From Delia radicum (taxonomy: Eukaryota > Arthropoda > Insecta > Diptera > Anthomyiidae): DNA of 64,000 bases. A model generated the notes under the pieces. That model worked only from the letters and a program-made list of their open reading frames with translations. It did no database searches and was not told where the DNA came from. Below are positions 46,317 through 58,888 of this stretch, piece by piece; positions within the stretch are counted from its first letter, which is position 1, and the number at the start of each line of letters is the position of its first letter. The DNA lies in NCBI GenBank assembly GCA_021234595.1, contig CM037853.1, positions 18,653,809 to 18,717,808 of the forward strand, written 5' to 3'. Both the position numbers and the translations under genes were made by a program.

Positions 46317-46480
46317 GAGAAATATGTATTTAACAAAAGCCATACAGTTCCGTCTTATGTTAGTCATTTCCATTATATTGGAGTGTAGCTTCGGCTGTGA
46401 GAAATATGTATTTAACAAAAACCATACAGTTCCGTCTTATGTTAGTCATTTCCATCATAATCGAGTGTAGTTTCGGCTGT
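46317..46480. repeat. 82-bp tandem duplication
   Basis: Units at 46317-46398 and 46399-46480, each beginning GAGAAATATGTATTTAACAA, differ at a handful of positions. The second unit runs into the transposase remnant on the minus strand. Confidence 0.9.
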
Positions 46481-46790
46481 GTGGCACGTAGCGCCGTCCT
46501 GTTGAAACCAAATGTTGCCAATATCCTCCTCTTCAATTTTTGTGAACAAAAATTCGTTCAACATGGCCCGATAACGATCGCCATTGACTGTAACGGCCAC
46601 TCCTTGCTCACACATTCTGCAACATTACCATGATTTTCAAAGTAATGTCGCAATATTTTCCAGCGTTGTTCAAGCGTATACACAACCATATTCGTTCAGC
46701 GGAAGGATAAAACTAATTATCTGTCAAATCAGATATGAGCTAAGTGTTACCATTCACGAAATAAGCACTAGTTGAAAAAAAACTTTATAA
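46465..46790 (-). pseudogene. mariner-like transposase fragment, minus strand
   Basis: The N-terminal MVVYTLEQRW block begins at 46689, as in the element at 7.6 kb, and the sequence upstream to 46790 is the same 5' region. It then jumps to VNGDRYRAMLNEFLFTKIEE and WFQQDGATCHTAEATLDY, which carries the second catalytic Asp. The region between (first Asp) is deleted and the C-terminus is lost into the tandem duplication. It is the same subfamily as 4682-7827, so the two copies together sample different parts of one transposase. Confidence 0.82.
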
Positions 46791-48748
46791 TAAAAATATA
46801 GAAAAGGTATAATAAAATATAAAAAAGAATGTTTCTGAATGGTTGTCATATTTTAAAAATATTGTTAAAGATTTTTGCAGGTGGCACTGGCAAAACACAT
46901 GCTTTGCAAATAAAACAGTGCTTTTCGAGTACAATATTAGTTGTACCATTGGTAATTTTTTGCACGGTGGGTTTTTTTGTATGGTGGGAAATTTTTACCT
47001 GGGTATTTATGCCCATTAAAATGAAATGTGCAGTATATATAATATATAAAAAATTAAAATAATTAAAGCTTAACTCGCAAAACTTCAAAATTCAACCAAA
47101 AATCCACGAAAATAGGGAGAAACTAACGATATTTTTGTTTCAAGCAGGTTAAAAATCTTAAAAAAAATTACAAAAAATCACATGTTATTTGTCAAGATAT
47201 AACCTTTAAATTAAGATAAAAAAAAATTTAAAATTAATTTTCAGTGAGTTTTGATGAAAAATGTTTACCCATGTTTTAAAAAGCAATAAAAAATATTTTT
47301 TTTATAAAATATTTATGAAAAAAATAAGTGTTTTGTTTAAAATAAAGTAATTTTCTAAATAATTTTTTTAACTTTATCTATAGTTTTTAAAACATTTTTT
47401 TTTTCAAAAAAAAAAAAAAAAAAAAGAATAAAATTAATATTTTTTCTAAAGTTTGAACCTATTTTAATCTTCAAACAAAAAAGAAAAAGAAAAATAAAAG
47501 AAAAAGTTTTTGTAGAGCAAAAGAAAAATTCTTTTTTAAAAAATAAAAAGTTTTTATATAAAGAAAACCAGTAGAAAAACAGACATAATTTTTCTCCACA
47601 GGAATTAATTAACACAGATAGTACAATTAGGCTAGGTCCGGGAAAGATCCTGAGGAATTAATTTTTTATGAGACAGCCACAGGGTGTCGTAATTATTTGT
47701 TTACCCATATACCCATATAATAGAATGAAATATTGGTCCAAAATGGAACGATAAGAAATGGAACAGGGAACGAGTGGAATCGGAACACTTTACACATTTG
47801 TATTATCGGTACATGTTCTTCTTCTTAAATCTTGCAAAATTTTTGTTCCTTTGACGATATCTCGCTTAGTTTTCGCGATACTAGCCAGTTTATGGCGTTT
47901 TTTTAAAATGGCGTTTTTTTTTAAATGACCTGTTTCTCCGAAACTAAACGAGATAAGAAAACACGAACAAAACGTTTGCTCCGCAAAAGCTTTGCTTCAC
48001 TCTGATTATGCAAATAGGGTCCGGTAAAGAACAAGAACTTTACTTTGGAATAATTTTTTAAAAAGAATCTGCGCCTCCATATATGGGCTCCATGTATGGG
48101 GGTTTATATATGGGTCTTCATATATGTGTCTCCGTATACTGGCAACTGACATTGAAATAAAAAAAATTCAATTCATATATCGAATAATATATGAACTCAT
48201 ATATGAATATATGCCATATATTGAACGGGATATGTAATATATTGTCGTATTTGGTGTCATACATTTTCATATATGACCCATAACTTTTAATGTATTCGCC
48301 ATATATGATTTCATATTTATGATGTATTCATATATGATTCATATATGGGCATATATGCAACCATATATATCAATATATGAACATATATGATAATTTTCAG
48401 CAGGGTAATTTCAAATAAAATAATGTGTACATTTTGTAAGACAATACCCCTTAATTATATATTTTTAAAACACTAAATTTGTACTTGATAATTTTTAATA
48501 ATTTCGTTGTTTCATTTAAAAAAATGTTGCTGTTTAAAATTGTTGATTTCTCAGAATGTTTGAAATCTCTCAATAAAAGTTAAAACAGTGATGCGAACTT
48601 GGTGTTTTTATAGAATCCTCTGAAAATTACTATTAAAACAAAAGTTACTGTTTAACATGCGACAAATTTTCTGATTATTAACTCATTAATGGCACGTCAT
48701 AGATCAGCTGAAAATTTGTTAACCAATTTTTTTTTTTTATAAAGAAAA
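46791..48748. other. AT-rich region with two repeat patches
   Basis: 47635-47900 matches the reverse of 61480-61890 (GGTCCGGGAAAGAT, ACAGCCACA, the TCTCGCTTAGTTTTCG region). 48060-48400 is dense in CATATATGAA/TATATGGG steps resembling family E's AT-rich part. No gene. Confidence 0.5.
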
Positions 48749-48788
48749 GCAACACTCAAGAAATTCTTCCTATTTATTAATGTGTTGC
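48749..48788. repeat. 40-bp hairpin repeat, copy 2
   Basis: Begins GCAACACTCAAGAAATTCTT and ends GTGTTGC; near-copy of 2458-2497, with similar T-rich sequence upstream. Confidence 0.6.
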
Positions 48789-49119
48789 CGTTATAAATTT
48801 TAATTAAAATTTTTTAATTTTTGTTTGCCTTAAATGCTCTCTAGTAATAATATTAGCAACCAAAGTTAAAACTTTGATAGAATATAAATACTACACATTT
48901 CAAGTTATTTAACAAATTTAAATTTTGTGAACAAAATTTATTCAAAAATATATGAAAAATTAATTTTTTTGAGTTAACCGATTTTTCAAAGTATTTGGAA
49001 AAATACCGTGGTTTTGAACATTTTATAAAATTGCCATATAACAACTCTGAAGTTATAATTTTTATAAGCTTAGTAGTATTTTAATAAAAACCATCGATTA
49101 ATTATGTTTGTGTTTTTAA

Positions 49120-49425
49120 AAATTCTTCGTCAGATGGGTCAGATTTTCAAAACTGATGTTCAATCGATGAACTAATTTCTAACAGGGAAATAAATTTTCA
49201 TATTTTTACAGCAAAATAACAATAAACAATATAAAAGATAAGACTGTTTGATATTTTTAAATAATTTTTTTAAAAAGGCCAAATCAAAAAAGGTTAAAAA
49301 TTTACTTTTTCCAAACAATTATTTGGCAACTCTGAATATAAATTTTATACAAGCTTTTTATTCACGATTGTAGTCAAGATGTTGAATTATTTTAAGATTT
49401 TTAAACCACTTAATTAAAATGTAAC
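49120..49425 (+). repeat. dispersed repeat family R, copy 5
   Basis: Contains AATTATTTGGCAACTCTGAA near 49316 and GATTGTAGTCAAGATGTTGA near 49367 in the same order as copies 1 and 2. Surroundings are AT-rich with no gene. Confidence 0.65.
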
Positions 49426-50231
49426 CGCTAAAATGTACACGGTCGAAAATGGACCACTGTATCAATAACGAGTTAACTAACGTACTAACTGGTAAAAAGA
49501 AAATTGGTATACATTATCTGAAGACTTTTTAAAACATAACTTTTATAAAAAGTTTGCTTTAATGCACAAATAATTTATTAAAGTGTTATTATATAAAAAC
49601 TTTTGTTAGGCTTTTTTCTTTTAAAATGTTACACTCTTAATTAAACATTATAAGAGAGCTTTCAAACTTCGAATTCACTTATCATTTTTTGATACAAATT
49701 TTAATTTTTCGAAAGAGCGAAACGGATACCCGGGCTAAAAGTACCCATTTAATTGTATTCGTATAATAAATAGTCTATTCAATACACATTTTATAACTTC
49801 TACCAATTCATAAGAACAGTCTGCTATTGGACACCTTAGCGTATAAGTAATAATTATTTTAAATAATATTCCTCATACGCCACCTAACTAGTAGATTTCA
49901 ATACAAAGAAAGTAAATATAATTTTATACAAATTTTAACTTATGGAAATATTGTTGAAACGACTATATGAGGAAATGCAAAAATGTCGACATTTTGAGGC
50001 AAAATATTTGTAGTTTTTTTTTTTTTGTGACACATATAATGTTTTAGGCGATATTTAAGCATTCCAAATACAGGCTCGTTAATATCACTAGTTTACAAGA
50101 TGAATTTTTTTTTCATGTATATTTGATGAGAGATAGATTTCCTTAAGTATTTTTTCCCGCTGAATTCGAAAATCAATGTTAATTTTTTTTTTATAGAACA
50201 GTTTTGGAGATATTGTAATTTTTTCATTTGT
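49426..50231. other. AT-rich region
   Basis: Nothing recognised. Confidence 0.35.
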
Positions 50232-50673
50232 TTGACCTTTTTTCACTTGACAAATCATAGCTCGAGCTAGGAATGTCCGATTGGGTCGTTCTTGGTACCC
50301 AAATTGTCGAAAAAAAATAAAATATTCGGAAAATATGAGATTTTGATTTATTCACTTAATTGCTTTTAACTTTGTAATTTTTCGCGTCGATTTTTTTCTG
50401 GTTGGTCTTAGTTCTTACAAAAAATTATCAACTTTACGTACATGATGAGAAACCAAACGTTTTTTTTTTTTAACGATTTGTACTTTTCCGTCGGCACAGA
50501 ATAACGTTAAAATATGATTTTTTTTTGAAAATGTGCCCTATTTTCATCGATATATTTTGAACCGCTTTACCAATCAAAGATCCGATTATACATATTTGTT
50601 CGTCATCTCAATACCTGGGTAATAATCGGACATTCCTTGCTCGAGATATGATTTATCAAGTGAAAAAGGTCGA
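50232..50673. mobile_element. fold-back element with ~50-bp arms
   Basis: The left arm (50232-50282) and right arm (50622-50673) are inverted: TTTTTCACTTGACAAATCAT and CTCGAGCTAGGAATGTCCGA on the left, mirrored on the right with few changes. No coding capacity. Confidence 0.75.
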
Positions 50674-53202
50674 AAACACACATTTTGTGCAGATTTTATG
50701 ATATTTAATTGGGTTTAGGGTTACATATTTGCAGGAAATCATATTAAATACTTATAAATTCGACAAATTAAAACTTTTATATAAGCATTGAGGTTATGAA
50801 AATTTTGTTTGATCCACAAAAGTTTAGGTACCTTACATTTGTTGATACCTTTTCAATTTCAGTATTAAGCTAATAATAATTTTTTATTTTATTTAATTTT
50901 TCGGATTTGATACAGTTTTTTAGTTTTCACAAAGCGAAAGGTTTGCTGTGCTCATTGGGAATGAAACAAATATAATTTTTTTATGCTCTTTATCAATTGA
51001 GTCCGTCGTGAAGATTCACTTTAAGTTCATACCTAACTATGTTATCAAGCTACGTTAAAAAAAAAAAAAAAAACTGGGAAAAAAGTTATTAAGTTTTAAG
51101 TATTTCGAAAATGTTCCAAAAATTTTCGAGTTTAAAAATTTTAAAAAGCCTTATCTACTCGGAAGTTCAATTTACTGAGAAACTTAGCCCACGTAATACG
51201 CAAGCCAATTACAAATATAATTGTGAATGAACATTATATAGGTAATGACCGCTGTAAATGTAGTTTAAAACAAAAGTAATTTCACTTGAAGAAAGAACGA
51301 CTTACATTTTAGTAAATTTAACTAACATTGTCATTTGTTTTTTACTGTTCAAAAAATGGACCACAATGCATCCTTTTCGTTTTTTGAGAGGGGGGTTTCA
51401 ATATCCGCCCCCACTTCCTTGGAGCCGCGCATGGTTTATGCACAATGATATAATTTTAATATTTTTTAACACTCCTAAAATGTATAAGTATCAAACCAAA
51501 AAAGGGCAATTATCAACATCCTTGCAAAATGATACAAACACTGACATATTGTTATTCTTAAATTAAAGATAATTTTGTGAAGATTTATATTCTTAAATCT
51601 TTTGAATATTTATATTCTTAAAATTTCGAAAAATTAGCTAAATAAACGAAGAAATTGGGTGAATGATGTAAATATAAAAATCGCGATATTTTAAAAACTA
51701 CAAATCCAGATTTGGATTAAACGCACATTCGGTTTATTAAAAAATATATGTTTCAAAGGGACGTCCTTTATTTGGTAGTCGAGTTGTGTTGTTGTTCATT
51801 TCTTGTGCGATTTTGTAAGCAATTAAAAATCGCTATAGTCCCCCTTAAAACATAACATTTTATAATGAAATAATTTTTTCATGAAATTATAAAAAGCCAA
51901 AAAAAAACTGTATGTTATAATTTAAATAGATTTTATTTCAAACAACTAAATAATTTTGTTTTCGTAACATTTGCAACCCAAAACTTTGTCTTTAGAGTCA
52001 TGTGAATGTAACCCAAATTTCATTTTTATAGTCATATGAATACAAATTTATGAATGAATTTTGAAAACAATCTTCTACCTGAAAATATGCATTAAATATT
52101 AAATTTAAACACCTCCTTAAATTATACGTAATAAAAAAGAAGAAGTCACAACTTTAAAAACTCATATTATACTAAAGATTTGTATGTGTGAGTGTGTATG
52201 TGAGAGTCACTCACTCGTACAACAATTTACCTTAATAACATAAAATTTTATGAACATTTTATAATAATGCATATTGCTGTATAAAATTACACTGTTGTTA
52301 AACAACAGTAATACACATATACACAACCACACACAAACATACACACTCACACACACTTGTAGTAAATTTTATACTACAAAATGTAAAAGATGAATTTTAC
52401 GATCTATCATCCTCTCTACTGCATGTGCATTTTGCAATAGTGTAGTAGTGATGGTGGTGGTTGATGGTGGTAGTGTGTTATAGAAGTGTATAGGTGTTTT
52501 GTATATGTACATAAGTATATGTATAAATATTTAAGATACAGACATCATGTATTACCAAAAAAAATAGACAAAAAGTACTGCAATATAAAATATCACGACA
52601 GTTGGCTTTGATGAGAAGTACGATGCTGATGTGTTTTGTTTTGCATATAAGTGTATTTGTGATTTTGTTTGAATGTGTGAGTATGTAATTGCAAACCACA
52701 CAAGTGTCACAAAAACTGGCAAAGCATATCAACGCTTTTTTCTGTTTGTAGTTTTTTTTTTGTTTTTTTTTTACAGAAAACTTAGCTGTAGTTGTAAGAT
52801 TGGTCTGTAGATGGCATTGAATATTCCCATACACTTTATATACAACATAATATAGTTTTATTGTTTTTTCTATGACAAAAAGAAAAAAAGAAAAAAAGAA
52901 AAAACTACGCGTGTTTGTAGGTGGTTTAACTGAAAGGATATAAACTAATGGAAATCATATGTTTATTTTGTTGCAAATTGTATATAAGTTTTTCTCACTC
53001 ACTTTGTTTGACATAAATTTTTTTGCCACTATCTTTTAGTTTTCTTAGTGTTTTTGTTTTAATGTTTTGTTAATAGAAAATCTTTAAAATAAAAGCTTGT
53101 GAACAACCCAGTAGGAAATATTTTAAATGACCTTAAAATCGCTGTATTTCCCACAATAATTTCATTATATAATTGAAAGGCTTGCAATTAGTTAATATAT
53201 TT
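50674..53202. other. AT-rich region
   Basis: 51240-51370 matches 25463-25600 (dispersed repeat, copy 2). A GC-rich patch at 51385-51431 (GGGGGGTTTCAATATCCGCC) could be an element end. Short TG/CA microsatellite runs lie near 52180-52205 and 52316-52355. No gene. Confidence 0.4.
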
Positions 53203-53520
53203 CTCTATATTTCTTTATTAGGACATTGATCTAACAAATGATCTATAGAGTTTTTGTTTTCAAATTAATTAATTGACCCTTTCGGGAATGTGTTGATAGA
53301 TCTATTTCGGGAATTTTCTAGGTTCCCATCATCAGAACACGTTTTGAAAGAGGTAACAATACCATGCCAAACATAAAACATTCATATAAACTTATTTTCT
53401 CACTAAATGAGAACTAATATATGAGCTCGAAGTTAAATATTATCTCCATTGATCAAAAAATAAATTGAAAACTTATTTTTTGTGTGTAATGTATACCTTT
53501 GGTAGATATTCAATACACTT
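53203..53520 (-). repeat. partial inverted copy of the 36.7-kb fold-back
   Basis: Starts CTCTATATTTCTTTATTAGG (one arm) and contains TAGGTTCCCATCATCAGAAC, matching 36768-37115 in reverse. The other arm is not preserved beyond TAGATATTCAA. Confidence 0.75.
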
Positions 53521-53670
53521 TTTTTCCTTCTTATTTGTACATTTGTTTTTAAAAACAAAATGTTAAGTTATGTTAGTTAATATTAATTAAAAAAAAAGAA
53601 AATTTTGTCTAAATTTATTTTTTTAAATATATTCAGAATAAAATAAAACAGTGCAAATGCAAAACGAATA

Positions 53671-53960
53671 CACAGAGAGAATTTCTTAGACTAGTTTTAA
53701 TGAAATTCGTTCACTAAGCTAATAAAGTTTTCTTCAGAATGTGAGTGAAAAATTTCTTAAAATTTATGAAAAAAACATCATAGTTTTAATGAAACTATTT
53801 TAAGTCATGCTTTTTCATTAGTTGTATGCTATAAATAATATGAAATTTTGCATTAAATTTATGAAAAATCGCATCAAAAGTTGTAATGGACGAATTCCGG
53901 TTGCAATTTATAGATATAATGCAAAAATTCCTTGATATCATGCAAATAATTCTCTTAGTG
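53671..53960. mobile_element. 290-bp MITE inserted at TA
   Basis: Ends CACAGAGAGAATTTCTTAGA and, reversed, CACTAAGAGAATTATTTGCA are flanked by TA (53669-53670, 53961-53962). The interior is ATGAAATT/AATTTATGAA-rich as in 15816-16197. Confidence 0.7.
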
Positions 53961-54099
53961 TACATCTAATTAAAAAGTGTTTATTTACAAACAATTATAA
54001 TGTAATAAAAAATTAAAAAAAAAAAACTGTAAAAATTGTCAAAACAGGAAAATTAGATTAAAACAAAAATCAGTGTGGCCATTGAATGAAAACATATAA

Positions 54100-54640
54100 A
54101 ATCAACCACTCGATGCGGCGCAACGGGTTCCTAGAAGATTAGAACATTTGGGAATGCTAGGCTTCTCGATCAACTCCATCCACGAATAGGATTGGAATCG
54201 GACTGCACTATCCCTAGGGGGTGTAGAGTTGACTAGACGGATAATGAGATGAGTTGGGCATGTTTGTAATTCTTACATGTGTTCCATTGCTCCCGAAGAA
54301 GCTACGCTAGCAGCAAGTGCCTAAGATCACCTCCTCGAGGTTTCACCTGGGAAACAACAAGTTCGTTGTCTCTGCTAGAGTCTCGTTCCTGGCGGCAAAC
54401 GATCATGGCTAGATTAGATGGATGAGGCTCCTGTAGTACTATCTACTTTGGTAGATAGGTACTTGTGGTCCCTCGTTAATTAAGGGTTACCACTACCGAG
54501 TTGCTTGGGGCTCAAGTGGAAGTAGCTTTGCCTACAAGGCCCGCCGTAAAGGTGCCTCTAGAGGAATTCTCTTCTGATATTCAACACGGCTATAACATCT
54601 CTCAAGATTAGGATAGGTGGTCCCAGCGAATCTTGAAATA
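54100..54640. other. GC-richer block of unknown origin
   Basis: Base composition differs sharply from the neighbours. It contains TACTATCTACTTTGGTAGATAGGTA and CCTCTAGAGG palindromes. No ORF of note and no protein family recognised. It may be an untranslated part of a LINE such as the one represented at 55861. Confidence 0.4.
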
Positions 54641-55191
54641 TCGTGTTTCAAAATATGAAAAATCTTCGAAAATTTCACAAAAGTAGTCGTCCATAAACGA
54701 CCATATCTTTTTAATGGTTGAATCGATTATATCTTATTTTAAAGCTACTCTTATTGTGGTTTATTTAGTTTAGAAAGATAATCGTTTGAAGATAAAATGC
54801 ATTTTTTTCAAAATCCGCAGCTCAAAAAGCTGTATTTGCAAAAACAGTTTTTTTTTTTTTTAAATCCTTAAAAAAATATGTTAATTATAAAATATTCTCA
54901 GATGCCGTTGCCAAAACCCTATATCGCTTTGTTGCGGAATCCAAAGTTATGATTATAAATGTCAATTATATAATTAAAAACCGGATAACTCAGGAACCCG
55001 CAGCATTACCATATAGGGATTTTGCAACGGTATACAAGAATAATTTATATTTTTAACAAAAAATTTTTAAAACGTTTTGGAAAAACAGGTTTTCAAAATA
55101 CAACTGCTTAAACCACGCCTTTTGAAAAAAATTTACTTTGCCGTCAAAAAGTGAATAACTTTTCTATACCAGTAAAACCACAATTTCAGTG

Positions 55192-55375
55192 CACTCAAAA
55201 AAAGTCTGTAAAGTCAGCAATATATTTGACGGGAGGATCCTTGCAGAAAAATTGATAATAGCAGCAAAAAAAAAAAATTTGTAAATCTAGCAAACATTTT
55301 GCTGAATTTAGCAAATTTTTTGCTGTTATTATCAATTTTTCTGCAACGATCCTTCCAGAAAAAACTTGGCCGACT
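55192..55375. mobile_element. small fold-back related to the 'CACTCAAAA' family
   Basis: The left boundary CACTCAAAAAAAGTCTGTAA matches that family. GGATCCTTGCAGAAAAATTG then ATAATAGCAGC is mirrored by GCTGTTATTATCAATTTTTC then TGCAACGATCC. It has no matching right terminus. Confidence 0.65.
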
Positions 55376-55699
55376 GTAGTTAGTGTCTTTTAACAGATTT
55401 TCATTCAGAACTTTGAATTACATAAGAGTTCAGTAAAGGGGATTTGACAACGTCATAGGGGGCATAATTTATAATTAACATATTTTTTTTTATAGCGCAC
55501 TGCTGACAACGTCATGTAAAAGTTGCAAGACCCCTTTCATATATAAAGGTCCGTAGGAAATTTTCATCTTATTTTCCCTCTTCTGTGTTATTTTTCCAAT
55601 TTTTTTTTGATTTTTTTTAATTAATTTTTTCATTATTTAATTTTATAAATTTGTTGGTAGTAAAACAGTAAATGAAATTGTTAATATCATAACTACTTC

Positions 55700-56570
55700 C
55701 CAGCAAAATTGTTTAGAACTGGTTACCTCAGAATATATTCCAGAACAGCTTCTTTTAACATCGGTTTTTCAGAACCGGTTCTTGAACAGGTTACTGGTAG
55801 TCAAAATGTAATGCTTTACTGTCCCAGAACCAGTTCTATGACTGGTTCTAGAACCGGTTCTAAAGCTCATGGATACGGGTGTCGTCGGACCAGTATTTCA
55901 GCGTGCTCTGCCCATTTGCAAATATTCCTCCGTTTTTCAGGCGGAGGTGTTCGCTATCTGTATCTGTGTGGAAGAGTGTCTGCAGAGGAGGACACGTGGG
56001 GCCATGATCTACATTCTATCTGACAGTCAGGCGGCACTTGGTGCCTTGAGGGCTCAAGATGTGTCGTCGGGTCTGGTTAATGAATGTATAGACTCTCTAA
56101 ATCGTCTAGGGTTCCTGGCCATGAGGGGCATGAGGGCAACGAACGGGCTGACTGTTAGGCCAACTTCGGAGCTCGTCGACAATTCATTGGTCCTGAACCC
56201 TTCTGTGGCGTACCCAATGGGTATGTCCTCATAGCATGTTCTCTGCAAATGTCCGAGGCTCTCCGACAGGAGGGTGCGTTATTTTGGTGGTCGAATAGTG
56301 ACGCCATCGGTCGTTTGGAATTGTTTACCTGGTAGGATAGTTGGATTCGTAGGGAGCCTGAACCAATAGGGTGTATTCGCTGGCAGCACAAAATACCAAC
56401 TTCTGGTCGCGGTGCATAGTGCCACTCTAGTCTAATCTTATCTAATCTAAAAAGCAATCTGTTCTTGTTTGGAGGTAAAGATCCTGTTGTAAATAAGACA
56501 AACTCCATAAAAAATGAATCGGTTGTAGAACAGGAACTAGAACCTATTGAAATACAGTATAAGTTGCTCT
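55700..56570 (+). repeat. GGTTCTAGAACC-type repeat interrupted by a LINE fragment
   Basis: Motifs AGAACCGGTTCT, AGAACCAGTTCT and GGTTCTAGAACC recur at 55765-55862, and AACAGGAACTAGAACC near 56530. A diverged inverted copy lies at 62820-63070. Confidence 0.6.
55861..56440 (+). pseudogene. LINE RNase H domain fragment
   Basis: The frame beginning at 55869 contains VFQAEVFAI (Glu at residue 26) and YILSDSQAALGAL (Asp at residue 52), two acidic active-site positions of RNase H in LINEs of the I-like assemblage, where the domain degrades RNA in RNA-DNA hybrids. The frame ends at 56234 after diverging. Further coding-like sequence in other frames continues to about 56440, including TLxHVLCKCPRLSDRR-like spacing near 56235-56275, then a TCTAATCTTATCTAATCTAA tail. 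Upstream RT is absent. It is higher in GC than the surroundings. Confidence 0.75.
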
Positions 56571-58002
56571 ACAACCTGTTATGCGGATTTTACTATTTAA
56601 CTGTGTTGCTTTAGAAATTTCACCAGAACCTTAAATCGTTTCTCCCAAGTGCCTAAAATAATTTAATAAAACAATTTTTATACTTATTATTGCTTATTAC
56701 GCTGTTCCAAGCAATTTTGAGTTGTTATTATTTTTATTCAAATTATTTTTAAAAACTAAAGCAAAGTATTAAAAAATGCAAGAAACTAGAAACTATTAAT
56801 AATACAACTGCACTTGTGTTAAAATATTAGCACCCTCTGTGTTTAGCTAGGGCGCCTTAAATTATGCTACGACATTTTATATATTTTTTCATAATCATTT
56901 AATATATTTTTTTTTTACATTTAAATTTTTCTTTGCATCTTTTGGCTTCAGTCCAATAAAATTGCACTTGTCTAAACCTTAATTCCACATCATCTCTCCC
57001 TCAAACGCCCTCGTCTTTGCTGCAGCAAATTTCAATTCGTGTCCATTTAACAATAAGACATGATGAAAATCAAGCCATAAGATGCAAAAAAAATTGTACA
57101 TTGTAAGAAGAAGAAAAGAAAATATATATAAAAGTAATTTAAAATTTGTTTGTTATATTCCAAACAGTTACATGAGGCATACCATACATACACGATAACT
57201 GCAATGTTAATCCTTTAAGGTGAGAATTCTATAAAGAAAATTTAAATTGCTTTTATAGATATTCTAAAATACTGCATAATAAAAAAAAATCAAAACTGCA
57301 TTTTTCGAGCTCCATAAATTTTGAAATTTCTTTGTTATTATGAAACTACTTAAATTTTCGATTTCTCTATCACTTAAAAAAAAAATTAAATTGTGAACAG
57401 TTCATTTTTAACTTGATATTTTAAAATATGTTTGAATTATGTATTATTCAAAATAGTATAGTATACTTTTTGGCGTCTTAAATGGGTTAATCAAGTAAGA
57501 CTCTTTGTATACTCGGTACAATTGAATATTATGGTTATCTGGTTATGTTGAATGATTTGTCTGTCTATCTGTCTATGTAGTCCTGTCTTTAGTGTCTATG
57601 TTACTATTATTCATAATAATAAATTGAATTTTTTTTTCCACTTCTTTATTACCATGCCAAATGCCTGAAAGTATGCAATTTGTTAGTAATGACTTGAAAG
57701 AGTTATTTTTAGTTTTCTTAGAATAAAAAATAAAAAAAAAATAATGAAAAGAAAATTAGCTCTATTGTTTAGGAAAATTGAATAAGAAAACAGTTTATGA
57801 TGACAGATATGACAGAGTTTGAAAATATTTTGAAAGCTGCAATTTATGTATGAAATTTTAAGGGGTTTATTCACAAACGTTTAATAATAATAACAAATTT
57901 TTTAAACAAAGTTGCCATACATGCCATGTTTAAAAAAAGTGTTTTAAATAAATATAAATACTCGTACTTCTGTATCTTTCACTCTAGATTTTCTAAATTT
58001 CA
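56571..58002. other. AT-rich region
   Basis: Nothing recognised beyond homopolymers and a CTGTCTATCTGTCTATG run near 57560. Confidence 0.4.
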
Positions 58003-58220
58003 GCAAAACTTTGGTAATGGGTGCGATAAAGTTATGCATTAGCTTGTAATATATACTCCTTACCCGTATTATTATTGTCAAACAAAAAGTACTGAGTTAC
58101 CGATAATGTGTTACATAATACATTACTTTGTAATGGATACTCCTTACCTTCAGCATTATTTCGAAACATACAGTTACCACTAGTTGATTCTGTAATGCAT
58201 GACATTGTAATGTACACTCC

Positions 58221-58282
58221 TTCTCTTCAAAATTTGAAGAGAATGTAATGATGTATCATCTTGATGTAATGATACATCATTA
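58221..58282. repeat. two adjacent perfect stem-loops
   Basis: 11-bp stem TTCTCTTCAAA/TTTGAAGAGAA at 58221-58243, and 14-bp stem TAATGATGTATCAT (58246-58259) with ATGATACATCATTA (58269-58282). Confidence 0.7.
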
Positions 58283-58540
58283 CCGTTTACATTATTTCAA
58301 CGCATAAAATAATAACTTTCCGATCATACATAATGCATGAAATAAAAAAGTAAAGTAATGTAGTATTTGATAAAAAATAAATAATCTCGTTGTATATAAA
58401 AAGAAATAAAACTGTAAAAATAGTGATTTTTTTTTTTGAAAATCTATATTTAGATAGGCGTGAGGGTTAGGTATATATTTTTATCATCACAAACAAAAAC
58501 TCGAAGCATAACAAATTATTTACATTTTAAGCAACCCATT

Positions 58541-58613
58541 GTTGCGATAGCGCAGTTGGTAGAGCTCTTGACTAACAACCAGAGACCCCTGGTTCGAATC
58601 TCAGATCGAAAAC
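58541..58613 (+). tRNA. degenerate tRNA-like sequence
   Basis: A box TAGCGCAGTTGG and B box GGTTCGAATCT are at normal spacing. The anticodon-loop position CTAACAA would give anticodon AAC (Val). Acceptor and T stems pair only in part, so a working tRNA is unlikely. It lies in the middle of a MITE-like unit, so it may be a SINE head or captured tRNA pseudogene. Confidence 0.45.
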
Positions 58614-58888
58614 ATTATTTATTTAATTAAACAAAATTATTTGTTATAATTTTTTTTACAAATCTTTTTTTTATGAAAATCTATTTATAGACACATTACT
58701 TTTCCAAACTCAGTAACCATAACAATAACCAGTTACTTTACCCCCTACTATGTAATGAGTCCACCCCTTACTTTTAGGCTCATCGCCTGTAAAATTCATC
58801 AGTGAAGTAAGGTGTATTGTAATGCATTGAGCCCTATTACGATACATTACTTTACCCATTATTTCTTAATGTGTGGTTTTGCTGGGAT

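Larger units (their letters stand above)
58003..58888. mobile_element. probable 0.9-kb MITE with TAATGCATTAC units
   Basis: The left end CAGCAAAACTTTGGTAATGG and the right end, reversed, CCAGCAAAACCACACATTAA are similar. The interior is filled with GTAATGCAT/ATTACTTT units and contains a tRNA-like sequence at 58541. Boundaries are approximate. Confidence 0.5.

Noticed and set aside
52478..52834. 118-codon minus-strand ORF rich in Cys and Tyr
   Set aside because: AT-rich sequence with CA/TG microsatellites; no domain, no start context or splice evidence.
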